Program-made: the position numbers and the translations under genes
Part shown: positions 11,033-22,029 of the stretch, one piece after another
Layout: each line of letters starts with the position of its first letter
Numbering within the stretch: position 1 is the stretch's first letter
Assembly: GCA_022570795.1 (NCBI GenBank)
Contig: JAKUDP010000028.1
Coordinates: 62,001 to 126,000 of the forward strand
Reading direction: 5' to 3'
Length of the DNA stretch: 64,000 bases
From: Sphaerulina vaccinii
Lineage: Eukaryota; Ascomycota; Dothideomycetes; Mycosphaerellales; Mycosphaerellaceae
The notes under the pieces: generated by a model
What the model saw: only the letters and a program-made list of their open reading frames with translations
What the model was told of the DNA's origin: nothing
Databases searched by the model: none

Positions 11033-14000
11033 ATGCCCATCGAGCGCAGATATGTCATCGCCTCAGCTATCGTAGCATTCATCAGCTGGGCTTACATCAC
11101 CGACTGGCTGCCGCAACTGCGATTCATCCCACACGCCTTCTTGTTTGGCGTTCTTGCTACTGGTCTGGGCCTGGTGTATCTCGTTGCGACAACTACGCAG
11201 CCACGCACGAGGTGGGCAGATGGGCGCCGTCATGGACTTCCCGCCACGCTGGCCTTCACGCAGCCATCTGCATGGCTGGAAGAGAAGGCGGCGCTGAAGG
11301 GCCGCGAGGAGTACCGACGACCTACCATCTTTCCTGACGCAGAAAGGTTCTCCAAGCAAATCGATGGACTTCTGGACTTGGTGCTGCGTGACTTTGTGAC
11401 AAGCTGGTATGGCCATATCAGCAAAAGGCCACTATTCCAAAATGAGATTGATCGCTGCATTCGGGCAGTGCTGCTATCAATCACAGCCAGATTGACTGAT
11501 CTGGATCTCGTTGAACTTGGGATCGCAAGCATACTGCCTGTCGTGACGAGTCACATGAGAGACTTCTACGATGCGGAGCGGGCTGTTCGAGGAAAGGCAT
11601 TGGAGAATAATGTTACCGAAAGCGAAGAATTGAGCATGGCGATCGCTAGCAAGTACAAGGGTGGTAAATTGCATCCCGTTGCAGCTCTGGCGCACTCCGA
11701 TACCACGCCTGCGGCTCAGATGCACCTGCGTGGACTCATCGAGAGGATACTTCCTAGCGTGCTTCCCACGAACATGAAAACCAGCTCAGCAGTTACTGTG
11801 CTGATTCGAGAGATCGTATCTTGCGCTGTGCTTGGCCCGATAATCACTATGCTCGCCGATCCGGACTTCTGGAATCAGCAAATAGTGAGTGTGGGCGGGA
11901 CGATGTTACAGGATCGCAAGTCGGTTCGTAAAGTGCGCGCCGCGCTTGACCAGCATGCGCCTGCTTCTCCTGGAAAGCCGGGTCGAGGGAGTCAATTTCC
12001 TCGACTAAGACCATACGATAGTGAGCGTCAATTCGAGCGCTTCATAAGGGCCATCAGACACGTCAGCACGCTCAATGATGCTCGACTGTTCCGCAGCCAA
12101 GTCAGCCTACAGCTCAGGAGGGACGCGCAGATTGAAGGTCAAGATGTCGCTTATATCCGACGACTCGAAACTGGAAGACGATTGCTCGATCAGAAGATCG
12201 CATCCCTGTCGGCCACAGATGATGCAAATCCTGCGCAGAAGGCTCAACCGACAACACGGAACCCGGACTCCACGTCGCGAAAACGTTTCGCCTCGTTGCG
12301 AGAGGTCATATATGATGCTGCTGGCTTAAGCTACTTCATGGAGTACATGGATCGTCAAAATCTCATGAGACTGGTGCAGTTCTATCTGGTTGTTGACAGT
12401 TTTCGGAATCCACTCGAAGGCGATAACGATGAACCTCCCGTATCGTTAGCAGCAGATCCAGACCGTATGGACATCGCGCAGATGTATGCAGAGTATCTGT
12501 CCAAGCCAGAACTACAGACATCTGGTGAAACGATTCAGGTGGTCAAGCAGTGCCTGAAAGCTGGGTCCAAAGTGAGTGCAAGGGATTACATCTCGGCCAG
12601 ACGAGAAGTGTTACGCATGCAGACAAAGGTCTATGGTATCATGAAAGAGAAGCATTATGAGGCATTCAAACGGACCGACCTCTACTACAAATGGCTCGCA
12701 ATCGATGATCCACCCAAGTTCGGGCCATCTCTGAACAGCGAAAGTGATGCGCTGTCGCCCACATCGCCGACCGTATCTCCTACTACAGATGCTCAACTCG
12801 TGAACAACCGACGTCCGCACCTGGGAACAACACAGAAAGAGCCTGAGCTAAGGCGAGCCGTCCTGTCCACATCTGATCTTAAGAAAATCGGACGCAGCAG
12901 CAGCATGTTCTCGGACCTCCCTCGTCGTTCGCTGGACGAGGGCAACGACAATGGTAGAAGAGCCCTTTTCGGCGACGACAGACCCACACTATTTGGTGAT
13001 GCAACCGATAATGAGAAGATGGTGCAGTCTATATCAAGCTTGAAAAGCTACGATTCTGATGAGGAGACTGCGAGACACGCCCAAGAAGAGGCCAAAGCCG
13101 TCAGAGAGATGCAAGCTGCACTTGATAACATTGTTAGCGATGACCATGACCAGGCCAGTCTATTTTCTGATGTCGCGGGAAGACGATCGCTCGACGAAGA
13201 AGATGGGCGCGCCTCACTCGACCTGCTAAGCAGGCCGGTACTGCCTACGACTGCTTCTCAGATCCTGGAACGTGGGAAGCCAAGCTTGTCTTCCTTGGGA
13301 CTGGTGGGCGGGCCATCGAGTCGTGGTGTCTTTGTTGACGACCTATTCGGTCATGAACAGGAGAAGTTCGCCGAAGACGAGCGTGAGGACTCGAATGGAC
13401 CAAGCGATGTTGAGGACGACAAGATAGAAGAAGCTGCTGCTGGCGATCTGGGACTGGCAGAGGCCATCGACGTGCTGAATGCAGATATCGAGCGACTCAG
13501 TGCTCAGAGGAACGTTCTTGACTCGCTGTCTGCAAAGGCAGAGTTGACAAACAATCAAGCAGAGCTCCGCATCTTGCGCAAGTCGGAGCAAAGTCTACAG
13601 CGCGAGATCAAGCGCAAAGAAATGCAGAAGCAGCAGTATATTGTGCAAGAGAGCGACAATGGCTTGTACGGACGAGCACTTGTGTCGATCAAGTCTGTAA
13701 TGGTTGGCAAGGAAGAGGATGGACACGAGTATGCTTTGTACGTGATCGAGATCCGAAGACAGGCCGGCGAGCAGATGCCTGCGGCGACTTGGGCAGTGAC
13801 GAGGCGGTACAGTCAGTTTCACGAGTTGCACAAAAGGTTGAAGACGCGATTCCCAGCAGTCAAAGAGCTCGAATTTCCACGCCGACAGACTCTCTTCACG
13901 CTCCAGAAGGACTTCTTACAAAAACGACGCGCTACTCTGGAGAAGTATCTGCGCTCTCTGCTGCTTGCTCCTGCGATATGCCGCAGCCGTGAACTACGTG

Positions 14001-14811
14001 CATTCCTATCTCAGGCTGCAATCGCGACAAACGGCAGCAATGGCACTCAAGCTGATGCGAAAGACTTCGTGACTCGAATCTACAACTCCGTTTCAGATGG
14101 CATGGAAGAGTTCCTCGGCAACATCCCAGTTCTAGATCAACTCTCAGTTGCAGGACAGAACCTGATCTCAGCTGCTACCTCACAAATCAACGGCGCATCA
14201 CCCATAGACAGCATGGACCCAGCCGTGCAAGACCCAGAAACCGCAACCGAAGCAGAAGCCGAATTGCACGCATACGAGACTAAGGAGGTCGAACCATTCG
14301 TGAAGCCCATTTGCGATCTCTTCCTAGAAACTTTCGAGCTGTCGAAGGGCAATAGCTGGCTCCGTGGCCGCACAGTAGTAGTTGTGCTCCACCAATTGCT
14401 CGGCGGCACGATTGAGCGTAAAGTCAAAGAAGCCGCAACTAGTGCTTTACAAGACGAGAAGCTAGCTGGCTATGTTAACACTCTCAAGAATACCATGTGG
14501 CCGGATGGAAAAATGCGGCCGCCAAGTGTACCTCGCACTGCTGCTGAGAAAGTGCGGACGAGAAAGGAAGCTGGAATTCTGCTTGGTGCATTGATTCCAG
14601 ATCTCGCAGGCAGTGTTGTTGGCAAGACCAATGCGCAAGCTGCTAGTAGAAAGATTGTTGCTATGCTGAATAATGGCAAGTTGAAGTAAGTGGCTCTTCC
14701 TGACATTCATCTTGTATACACATGCTAACATTGTGTTTCAGCGTCCATCTCGTTTTCACTCTCATAGATGAGATCATAGGCATTGTCTTCCCAGAAGCAT
14801 TAGAACAGTAA
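11033..14811 (+). CDS. MDM1: Mdm1-type sorting nexin (PXA-RGS-PX-nexin C)
   Basis: Exons 11033-14685 and 14742-14811 give 1240 aa. The 56-nt intron (GTAAGT, CTAAC, TTTCAG) is needed: the last exon adds VHLVFTLIDEIIGIVFPE, the characteristic end of the nexin C domain. Two hydrophobic N-terminal segments (residues about 8-58) should anchor it in the ER. Next come a PXA domain (about 103-290), an RGS-like domain (about 420-556, with GLSYFMEYMDRQNL), a disordered phospho-Ser-rich linker, a coiled coil and a PX domain (about 896-985, with RRYSQFHELHKRL). Yeast Mdm1 tethers ER to the vacuole and lipid droplets. I start at ATG 11033; the open frame before it begins only with TTG. Confidence 0.92.
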
Positions 14812-14878
14812 TAATGGTAATCAGAGAAGACATATCATTTCAATCTCGAACACCAATAAGTTCATCCGACTCAGCTTG

Positions 14879-16630
14879 TTACGCAGCATCTTTCCCTTTC
14901 TGAACAGCATCAGAAACATACTTAGCAATAGCAAGCATCTTCTCCTCCTGCAGTCTCCTCCCAACTAACTGCACCGCAACATGTGCCCCATCATATATCT
15001 CCGGATCATAAGAATCTTGCGTCTTCTGATCAATCTCACCAACAGCTTCAAACTTCTCGAGTCTCTTATCGATATTCTTGTCAACGTTCGTTATAGGGAT
15101 CACCACGCTTGTGTAGTCTAAGACGTTTACCCAGACTGTGTAGCCGTAGTAGGTGAAAAGACCTGGTCGGGGGGCCTGTGGATGTAAGTAAGCAGCCGAT
15201 GTAGCTGGTAGGGAGGAGAGGTATGCACTTACCGGAAAGGGCGCAACAGGACAAATAACACAATCCACCGGTCGTCCTGTGTCTGTGAGTTCGGCCGTAC
15301 TATTCCAATACTCCATATACTCCTTCTGAATATCTCTCTTCTTCACATTAGCTTCCATGATAGCTGTGGCGTTGGCCTGAGGAGCTTTGGTAACAAGCGT
15401 CTGCGGCGCGGCTTCTTCGCCGGATAGATCGAAATCTGCTGTACAGTTCGCTCCACCGTCGAAGTCCCAGCATGTTACTCCAATATCCACAACTTCCTTA
15501 TGCGTTGACTTCGGTTTCCATTCGAGGACTTGATGGCCTAGTTGCGAGACTGCTTTCACAGCGATTTCTACAGCTCGCCGTACAGGTGGTGTAGGCGTAC
15601 AAGAGCCGTCGTGACGAATGACCGCAAAAGACAACTTATTGCTCAAGCGCTGTACAGGATCAGAAACCGTGAGTTCAGCATCGTTTCTCCAGGGAATCTC
15701 ATGAACCAGCGGATCGTGGAGCCAAGGTTTCGTGGAGAGAAGCGCTTGCGTAACGAGTCGAAGTCCTTCGATCGATGTTGCAAGTGGTCCAACAACCGAA
15801 AGCACAGAATTCTGTCCATCCATACTATTCGCCATACCCTGATAAGGCAATCTTCCCGTACTAGGTCTCAAACCAAACAATCCATTAAAAGCTGCTGGAA
15901 GTCTGATACTGCCCCCAATATCCGTTCCGAAACCAACAACACTTCCCCTAGCCCCAATCAATGCACCTTCGCCACCACTACTTCCTCCAGAAGATAATAG
16001 ACGATTTTTCGCATTATATGTGTATCCGATGATGTTGTTTATCGTTTCTCCACACATTAGAGTATGTGGAACACTCGTCTTCACATAAAGTACTGCACCG
16101 AGAGAACGCAATTCGCGTACCATTTCACTTTCGTAGACTTTTTCTTTTCCTGTTCCGGTCTTTCCTTGAAATGTACCGAGCCAGCCAATATACCCCATAG
16201 AAGTTTCTACACCGCGGACGTGGAATTGATCTTTGAGAGATATGGGTAAACCATGAAGTATCCCTACTGTCTTCTTGTGCTTTTGGTAGTAAGCGTCGAG
16301 TTCCTCAGCCTGCCGAACAGCATCTTCGAAGAATATCTCATGCAGACAATTAAGTAATTGATGTGCAATAGCAGCTCTGTGGCAAAATGCTTTGGTGACT
16401 TGTACTGCAGACCATTCTCCAGTGGAACATTTCTTTACGATTTCCAGGGCGTCGGATGAGGTTATGAGACTTTCTTCCGGGGAGAGGAATTGTTGGATGT
16501 AGGGGCCTGTTATGTCTCGTTGCTCTTGTATCGAGGGCAATGTTTCGTTGGGTAGTCTCCATTCTTGGGGGATGAGGTTGAGGATTGATTGGGCCTTTTC
16601 TTGGCCGGTTTTACGCCAGTTGGTGGTCAT
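14879..16630 (-). CDS. Acetamidase-like amidase (amidase signature family)
   Basis: Exons 15233-16630 and 14879-15175 give 564 aa from ATG 16630. The 57-nt intron (15176-15232; GTAAGT donor, CCACAG acceptor) is in frame and stop-free, but removing it restores the family sequence VAPFPAPRPGLFTYYGYTVW. The catalytic triad is visible: Lys133 in SLKDQF, Ser217 in GGSSGGEG and Ser241 in GTDIGGSIR. These enzymes hydrolyse small or fatty amides to acid and ammonia; general amdS-type amidases act in nitrogen scavenging. The open frame extends 97 codons upstream of 16630 without conservation, so I place the start at MTTNWRK. The exact substrate cannot be told. Confidence 0.9.
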   Translation of the reverse strand: MTTNWRKTGQEKAQSILNLIPQEWRLPNETLPSIQEQRDITGPYIQQFLSPEESLITSSDALEIVKKCSTGEWSAVQVTKAFCHRAAIAHQLLNCLHEIFFEDAVRQAEELDAYYQKHKKTVGILHGLPISLKDQFHVRGVETSMGYIGWLGTFQGKTGTGKEKVYESEMVRELRSLGAVLYVKTSVPHTLMCGETINNIIGYTYNAKNRLLSSGGSSGGEGALIGARGSVVGFGTDIGGSIRLPAAFNGLFGLRPSTGRLPYQGMANSMDGQNSVLSVVGPLATSIEGLRLVTQALLSTKPWLHDPLVHEIPWRNDAELTVSDPVQRLSNKLSFAVIRHDGSCTPTPPVRRAVEIAVKAVSQLGHQVLEWKPKSTHKEVVDIGVTCWDFDGGANCTADFDLSGEEAAPQTLVTKAPQANATAIMEANVKKRDIQKEYMEYWNSTAELTDTGRPVDCVICPVAPFPVSAYLSSLPATSAAYLHPQAPRPGLFTYYGYTVWVNVLDYTSVVIPITNVDKNIDKRLEKFEAVGEIDQKTQDSYDPEIYDGAHVAVQLVGRRLQEEKMLAIAKYVSDAVQKGKDAA

Positions 16631-17085
16631 TGTTGTTGTGTTATTCTTGGATGGTATAGGGTTCAAGCGTGATGTGGTGGGTCGAATGAGTATGGTGGTA
16701 GATGAAGTGATATATGATCTGTGAGTAGGCAAGTTATCACCTACCGTGTATAGCAAAGATAGGCCATCGGCAAGTAGCCAACATTGTCCAATACTGGCCC
16801 CAGAGCTCGTGCATGTCATTGAGTGCATGAAGGAGTGGGGTAACCCGAGTTCGGCCAACCAAGCTTGGGAGCTGCAATAGGAAGCTGAACAGAACGTGCC
16901 GTCGGCGATGATAGGCGCCATACTTGAACATGGTTGTATATGTCGTTGTTTCTGTGTGGAATGGCATAGTCTATCCTGTACAAGTTGAGGTAAGAGTCTT
17001 CTTCCAACAATGTTTCCCTCCCTGAACGCCGCGCTAAGAACACATACAGTAGTCAGTCAAAGAGAGCAGACGTTACACACACCTC
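16631..17085. promoter_or_regulatory. Promoter region of the amidase gene
   Basis: 455 bp between the amidase start and the stop of the Mrs2-like gene, both on the minus strand. No gene seen. Open frames here are extensions or shadows of the amidase frame. Confidence 0.4.
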
Positions 17086-18642
17086 TTATTTCGTTGTCCT
17101 CAATGCCAGTGATCGTTGACTCCTTCCACCATGCGTATTCGCTTTGAGACGCTCCTGCTGAGCGGCATGCCAACTCTTCAACCCTTCAGCTTTCTTATCA
17201 CCAGCCACAGCCTCAGCAAGTGGTTTCTCCGGAACAGGCGCAGGCACTTCAGTAGAACTACTCTCGACCTCACTCCATCTCCTCGAATTATTCTTCCTTT
17301 TCCCTTCACCCCACATAGAAAGCCTCTGAACCTTTCTCAACTTCTTCAGTCCCCACCAACAAGCAGCGATCGATAGCATAGTCGAAGTAGCCGTAACGCC
17401 GAAGAATCCCAGATTCGACTCTTCAATGAAATTTTCCAGATTCATTCCATAAAGTGCAGCGATGAACATCCCAGCGCTGATTCCTAATGTGCCAATACTG
17501 AATTTGAGGTCGAGTAGCATGAGACTGTTCCGGTTGGCGTCCAGAATCGCTCGGACAATTTCCTCGGTATTGCGGATAGCGCTGACGATGTTGGAGGAGA
17601 CTTGCACGATTTCGTCGGCGACTTTGTGATAGGATTCTAGGAGTAATTCCACCTCTTCATGATTGTCGTCTTCGCGTTCAGTTCCAGCAGCTTTTTCAGT
17701 CAAATACATAGCTGCCAGATCATCATCTGCTTCGAGTAAATCGTCAATAGCATCTCGCACCAAACGAGCTTTCTGTTCAAAAGTTCCCAGCTTCTTCGAA
17801 TAGATGAGTAAATGCCGTAGCTTGTGTCGATCAATATCCTCTTCCAACTCCCGAAGTACACGCACCACAGGTTCTCTCACAGTTTCGAATTCGCTCTCCA
17901 AACCACTCGTCACACTAATGAGTACGGCTTCGAGAGCTCGGAATTCATATGGTAGATTGCCTCCCGCTGTACTCGTCGTTTGCTTCTGCCGTAGCTTGCC
18001 TTCCAAGTCATACATGAACAAGCTCTGCGCATACGAATCGGTAGATCCATAGACATCGAAGACCAGAACACGGTTATGCTTGATCAGACATCGTAGATGT
18101 AGCAGATTTATTAGAATCGCCGAGGGTCGCACCAAGATATGCGGTAGGACACTGCTGTCTATCTTCCGCAGATCGCGTGGTAGGAGCGAGTACTTTTGAA
18201 TCAGCTCACTTTTGCGAAACTCGCCGTTTACGAGTGTGACGTTGCCGTTTTCGTCGAATTCTGTACAGCGCAGTTTGAGGTCGTTGCTGGGCTTGATGAT
18301 TCTGCCTCCGAGCCCTGCGTTATCGTCGAGGAAACCTGCTAGTGGTGGGAGATGGCCATTTGGAGCGGGTTTTGATGCGCTGCGGGATTGACGCAGTCGG
18401 CGCCAGAATGTCTCTTGTTGCAGACCAGGTGGCGAGTGGAAGGCGCGCGTGTGTTGTATTCTGTCGTGGTTGCTGCGTGTGATGTGTGATGGTCGCGTCG
18501 ATGTCGATGTCGAGGAGAATCGCAGTCGGTGTCGGGTGCTGGTTATCGTGGTGGCGGAGGCGTGTAGAGGTCCATCGAGCACGCTCCGCATGAACTGTAG
18601 ACACGCGGTGGAGGGCACGATCTGGCCATGGAGTTTGTTCAT
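17086..18642 (-). CDS. MRS2: Mitochondrial inner membrane magnesium transporter Mrs2/Lpe10
   Basis: Single exon, 518 aa from ATG 18642; ATG 18591 (501 aa) is also plausible, and the frame is open to an ATG at 18810. The N-terminus is rich in Arg/Ser/Thr without acidic residues, as a mitochondrial presequence. The core begins LRCTEFDENGNV and continues through KYSLLPRDLRKIDSS and helical segments ending in LLESYHKVADEI. Two transmembrane helices follow, with the signature YGMN near residue 399 between them and the matrix/IMS side. The CorA/Mrs2 family carries Mg2+ into the mitochondrial matrix. The basic C-terminal tail is poorly conserved. Confidence 0.92.
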   Translation of the reverse strand: MNKLHGQIVPSTACLQFMRSVLDGPLHASATTITSTRHRLRFSSTSTSTRPSHITRSNHDRIQHTRAFHSPPGLQQETFWRRLRQSRSASKPAPNGHLPPLAGFLDDNAGLGGRIIKPSNDLKLRCTEFDENGNVTLVNGEFRKSELIQKYSLLPRDLRKIDSSVLPHILVRPSAILINLLHLRCLIKHNRVLVFDVYGSTDSYAQSLFMYDLEGKLRQKQTTSTAGGNLPYEFRALEAVLISVTSGLESEFETVREPVVRVLRELEEDIDRHKLRHLLIYSKKLGTFEQKARLVRDAIDDLLEADDDLAAMYLTEKAAGTEREDDNHEEVELLLESYHKVADEIVQVSSNIVSAIRNTEEIVRAILDANRNSLMLLDLKFSIGTLGISAGMFIAALYGMNLENFIEESNLGFFGVTATSTMLSIAACWWGLKKLRKVQRLSMWGEGKRKNNSRRWSEVESSSTEVPAPVPEKPLAEAVAGDKKAEGLKSWHAAQQERLKANTHGGRSQRSLALRTTK

Positions 18643-18836
18643 TTCTGTCGCATTGCAGGACACAAGGTTACCACTCACAGAATAAACTTGAGATTGGAGA
18701 ACAGAAAGCGGAATTAGCGCCGGATGCTCGGATGCTGGCTCAATGTTTAACCATTTTTGCAGTATGAGTTCCTGCGCGACTACTGATGGTAAGACATCGC
18801 TATAGTACATACAACCCGTTCAATCACACTTCACTC

Positions 18837-19627
18837 TCACTCCTTCCCATCACCCTTCATACTCTCCTCCACAGTCCTCAACGCCAATTCCTGCACCTCT
18901 GTACTCGTCCCACTAGCATCCACAGCCAGCACATCACTCTCATCTTCCATCGGAACTTCCAAACTCTCAAATTGTGAATGAACCATATAATCCTTCATAT
19001 AATGATTCTTCCTCGCTCTCACGCGATCCATCAACAACGCCTCGGTCGCCTTAAGAAACACAAAATGTACTTTTATCTCGTTTGGATGATGATATGCTGC
19101 AATGCGCATCACATCGCGATATTTCCTCTTCAATGCCGAACATGTGACGATGACACCGTTGGATTCCGGGTGTTCTTGGAGAGTTTTGAGAGATTCTTCG
19201 CGCAGAGTTACGAGCCAGTCCCAGCGGTCTGCATCTGTTAGAGGGTGGCCTTCGGCCATTTTCTGGACGTTGGATGGGGTATGGAACTGTTATGACCCCC
19301 AATGTTAGTTCTTCTTCGGATCGATGTTCCGAAGTAGGAGGAAAGACTTACCGTGTCGCCCTCCAGATATGGCAAAGATAATGTGGAGTGCAGATGTTCG
19401 GCAACTGAAGTCTTTCCGCAGCCCGCAGGTCCTGTTATGACCCAAATGTGCTTATGTTGAGAGGGAGAAGGCCTCGAAAGACTGGAGGTAGCGTCTGTTG
19501 TTGATATGTCGTTTGTCGACATCTTGGAGAGTTCTGTTGTTGTTGTCGTTGTTGAAGGTTCGGATGGAGGAGTTGGAGGCAGACATTGTTGTTGTTGAGG
19601 AGTGTGGACAATCGCCTCTTGAGACAT
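18837..19627 (-). CDS. Gluconokinase
   Basis: Exons 19352-19627 and 18837-19286 give 241 aa. The 65-nt intron (19287-19351, GTAAGT donor) interrupts the core motif, which joins as GDTFHTPSNVQKMAEG followed by HPLTDADRWDWL, the gluconate kinase signature. The P-loop is GPAGCGKT at residues 66-73. CSALKRKYRD and the FVFLKATEALLMDRV segment are also family-like. It phosphorylates D-gluconate with ATP to feed the pentose phosphate pathway. The first 60 residues are Gln/Thr/Ser/Pro-rich and not conserved; a later Met (MSTNDIS) could be the true start. The final residues are acidic. Confidence 0.9.
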
Positions 19628-19989
19628 GATGACGGGCGGCGTTTGGGTCTTGTTTGTCTTATCACACTTGTCTGTCGCAGGTAAGTGAGGAATGCGGCAC
19701 GAACGAACAAAGAAATTAGGAAGTGAGGCAAAATGATCATGAAACACAGGATAGGCAAGTGCCTTATAGGTCTCTCGGCTTCCACGTGTGAGACTGCCGA
19801 TGACAGGGTCAACAGAATCCCGATTGCTTGGGTTGCAGCATGCCATCAAATGCCGACGGCGATGGCTCTCGGCTGAACAATCAACAGTACACTAATAATG
19901 ACAATGGAGTGCGAATCTCATAACTCTAGCTTTTCTTTTGATACTACAGAACGCTCACTAAAACCGCTCATACCATATCATTCACTCAT
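19628..19989. promoter_or_regulatory. Promoter region of the gluconokinase gene
   Basis: About 360 bp between two minus-strand genes. No gene seen in it. Confidence 0.35.
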
Positions 19990-21799
19990 TCATACAGCAT
20001 TCGACGGATACTCCACAGAAGGAATAGCATTAAACTCCTCCTTAAGCGCTCTCATACTCACGAATCTCGAAAGCAAATTCGCAGACCCAGCCTTATCATT
20101 CGTCCCTGAAGCCCTCGCACCGCCAAACGGTTGTTGGCCAACAACTGCACCAGTAGATTTGCAGTTCAAGTAGAAATTACCCGCAGCATTGCGAAGAGCG
20201 TTCTCAGCATAGACAAGTGCGTGTCTATCTTGGGCGAAGACAGCGCCAGTAAGAGCATATTCGGACGTCTCGTCGATGGTTTTGCAGATTTCTTGGTAGG
20301 CCTTCGTTGGATCCTTGGTATCGTCGTACACATATACTGTCAAGATTGGGCCAAAGAACTCCGTTGTGAAGTTCTTGTGGTCTGGTGTTCTCGCTTCGTA
20401 GATTGTTGGGTGGATGAAGTAGCCCTTGCTTCCATCGTGCTTGCCTCCTACTACGAGCTCGAGAGAGGAGTCTTTGTTGGATTCGTCAATGGCCTTGGAC
20501 AGCTTGTCGAAAGATTGCTGATGAATCACTGGACCAACGAAGTTCCCGAATCCTTCTGGAGAGCCCATCTTGAGCTTCTGTGTTTCCTTGACGAGCATCG
20601 ACTTAGCCTGGTCCCATAGACTCTTTGGGAAGTATGCACGCGAGGTAGCCGAACATTTCTGTCCTTGGTACTCGAAAGCACCACGCACGGTATTGAGCAC
20701 AGCATTCTCGACATCCGCACTAGGATGGATGAGATGGAAGTTCTTGCCTCCCGTCTCACCCACAATTCGAGGATAACCCTTGTACCTGCCCTCTGCAGTT
20801 CCTTGTCCGATCTGTCCATATAGCGAACGGAAGACTGATGTTGATCCGGTATAGTGTAGGGCTGCGAACTCCTTGTGCGCCAATACTGTCTTTGTGATCT
20901 CGACAGCATCTCCAGGCACGAATTGAATGACGTCCCGAGGCAGACCAGCCTCTACCAGAATGTTGTATACTAGCCAGTTTGATGCGATAGCTGCTGGAGA
21001 TGGTTTCCAGATCACAACGTTGCCCATGAGAGCTGGTGCTCCTGGCAGGTTGCCAGCAATAGCTGTAAAGTTGAATGGTGTCACCGCGTAGACGAAGCCC
21101 TCCAAAGGCCTGTATTCGACTCTATTCCACACTCCAGGGCTGTTGTGTACCGGCTGTTGTGCATATAGCTCTTCAGCATACTTCACGTTGAAGCGCAGGA
21201 AATCAGCCAGCTCTGCCGCCGAGTCAATCTCTGCCTGCCATGCATTCTTGCCTTGTCCAACCATTGTTGCAGCCATAATATCATATCTGTATTTGCCAGC
21301 CACCAGGTCTGCTGCCTTCAAGAAGATCGCAGCCCTGTCTGCAAATGGCAAGCTTTCCCATGAGCTCTTCGCAGCCAGCGCCGACTCGATAGCATTCTGT
21401 GCATCTTCTGCAGTAGCGTTTGACCAGGAAGCGATCGAGTCTTTGTGTGAGTATGGTATGGGCTGCTGTGAGATCTTCTTCGTTCGCAGCTCTTTTCCCG
21501 CAACTACGATTGGAACCTGTAAAGGCGCTCGCGATCGGAGGGCTTGGACGGCGGCGGCGAGCTTAGTGCGATCGATTGAGTCCTTCTCGTAGTGTTTCTT
21601 TCATTTTATTAGCTATGACTGTTCGTTTGAAGCAGATCTGCTCATCGTTGCTCACATTAGGTTCGTTGTTGATGGTAGGTGTCTTGAAGTTGGCCAATGT
21701 CGCAAATCCACTGGCCTGGCTGGTTCGTAGTACAGTCGTTGTGGGGACGCTGCGCAGCGAAGCAGTAAGAGATTTGCTCGTCATTTTCTGCGTAGCCAT
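19990..21799 (-). CDS. PUT2: Delta-1-pyrroline-5-carboxylate dehydrogenase, mitochondrial
   Basis: Exons 21656-21799 and 19990-21597 give 583 aa. The 58-nt intron (21598-21655, GTGAGC donor, GCTAAT branch point, GAAAG acceptor) separates FKTPTINNEPN from KHYEKDSIDRTKL, a boundary that restores the family's NEPNKHY motif. I translated 21352-21597 by hand and it is open. The aldehyde dehydrogenase core shows TPFNFTAIAGNLPGAPALMGN, GETGGKNFHL and the catalytic cysteine in GQKCSATSR near residue 363. The basic, hydroxylated N-terminus suits mitochondrial import. The enzyme oxidises glutamate semialdehyde to glutamate, the second step of proline catabolism. No proline oxidase or permease lies next to it here. 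Confidence 0.95.
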
Positions 21800-22029
21800 T
21801 TCGGAAGATGTGAGGAGGAGGTCTGGAGTGAGTGAGTGAGTGAGTGCTGATGTAGAGACTGTAATGCAGTAGAAAGAATGTAGCTTGGTGCGGGTACCTG
21901 CGGCATTCGAGTCCGACGTGATGGTAACGGTAACTTTCTGCGTCTGACACGCCGAGATCGGGGCCGGAACTGTGTCAAACCATTGATCATGAAAATTGTC
22001 GGGCTTTTCATTTTTGTGTTGGACAACTA

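Noticed and set aside
16631..16921. N-terminal extension of the amidase to ATG 16921
   Set aside because: The extra 97 residues are low complexity, unlike the family, and the conserved protein starts at MTTNWRK.
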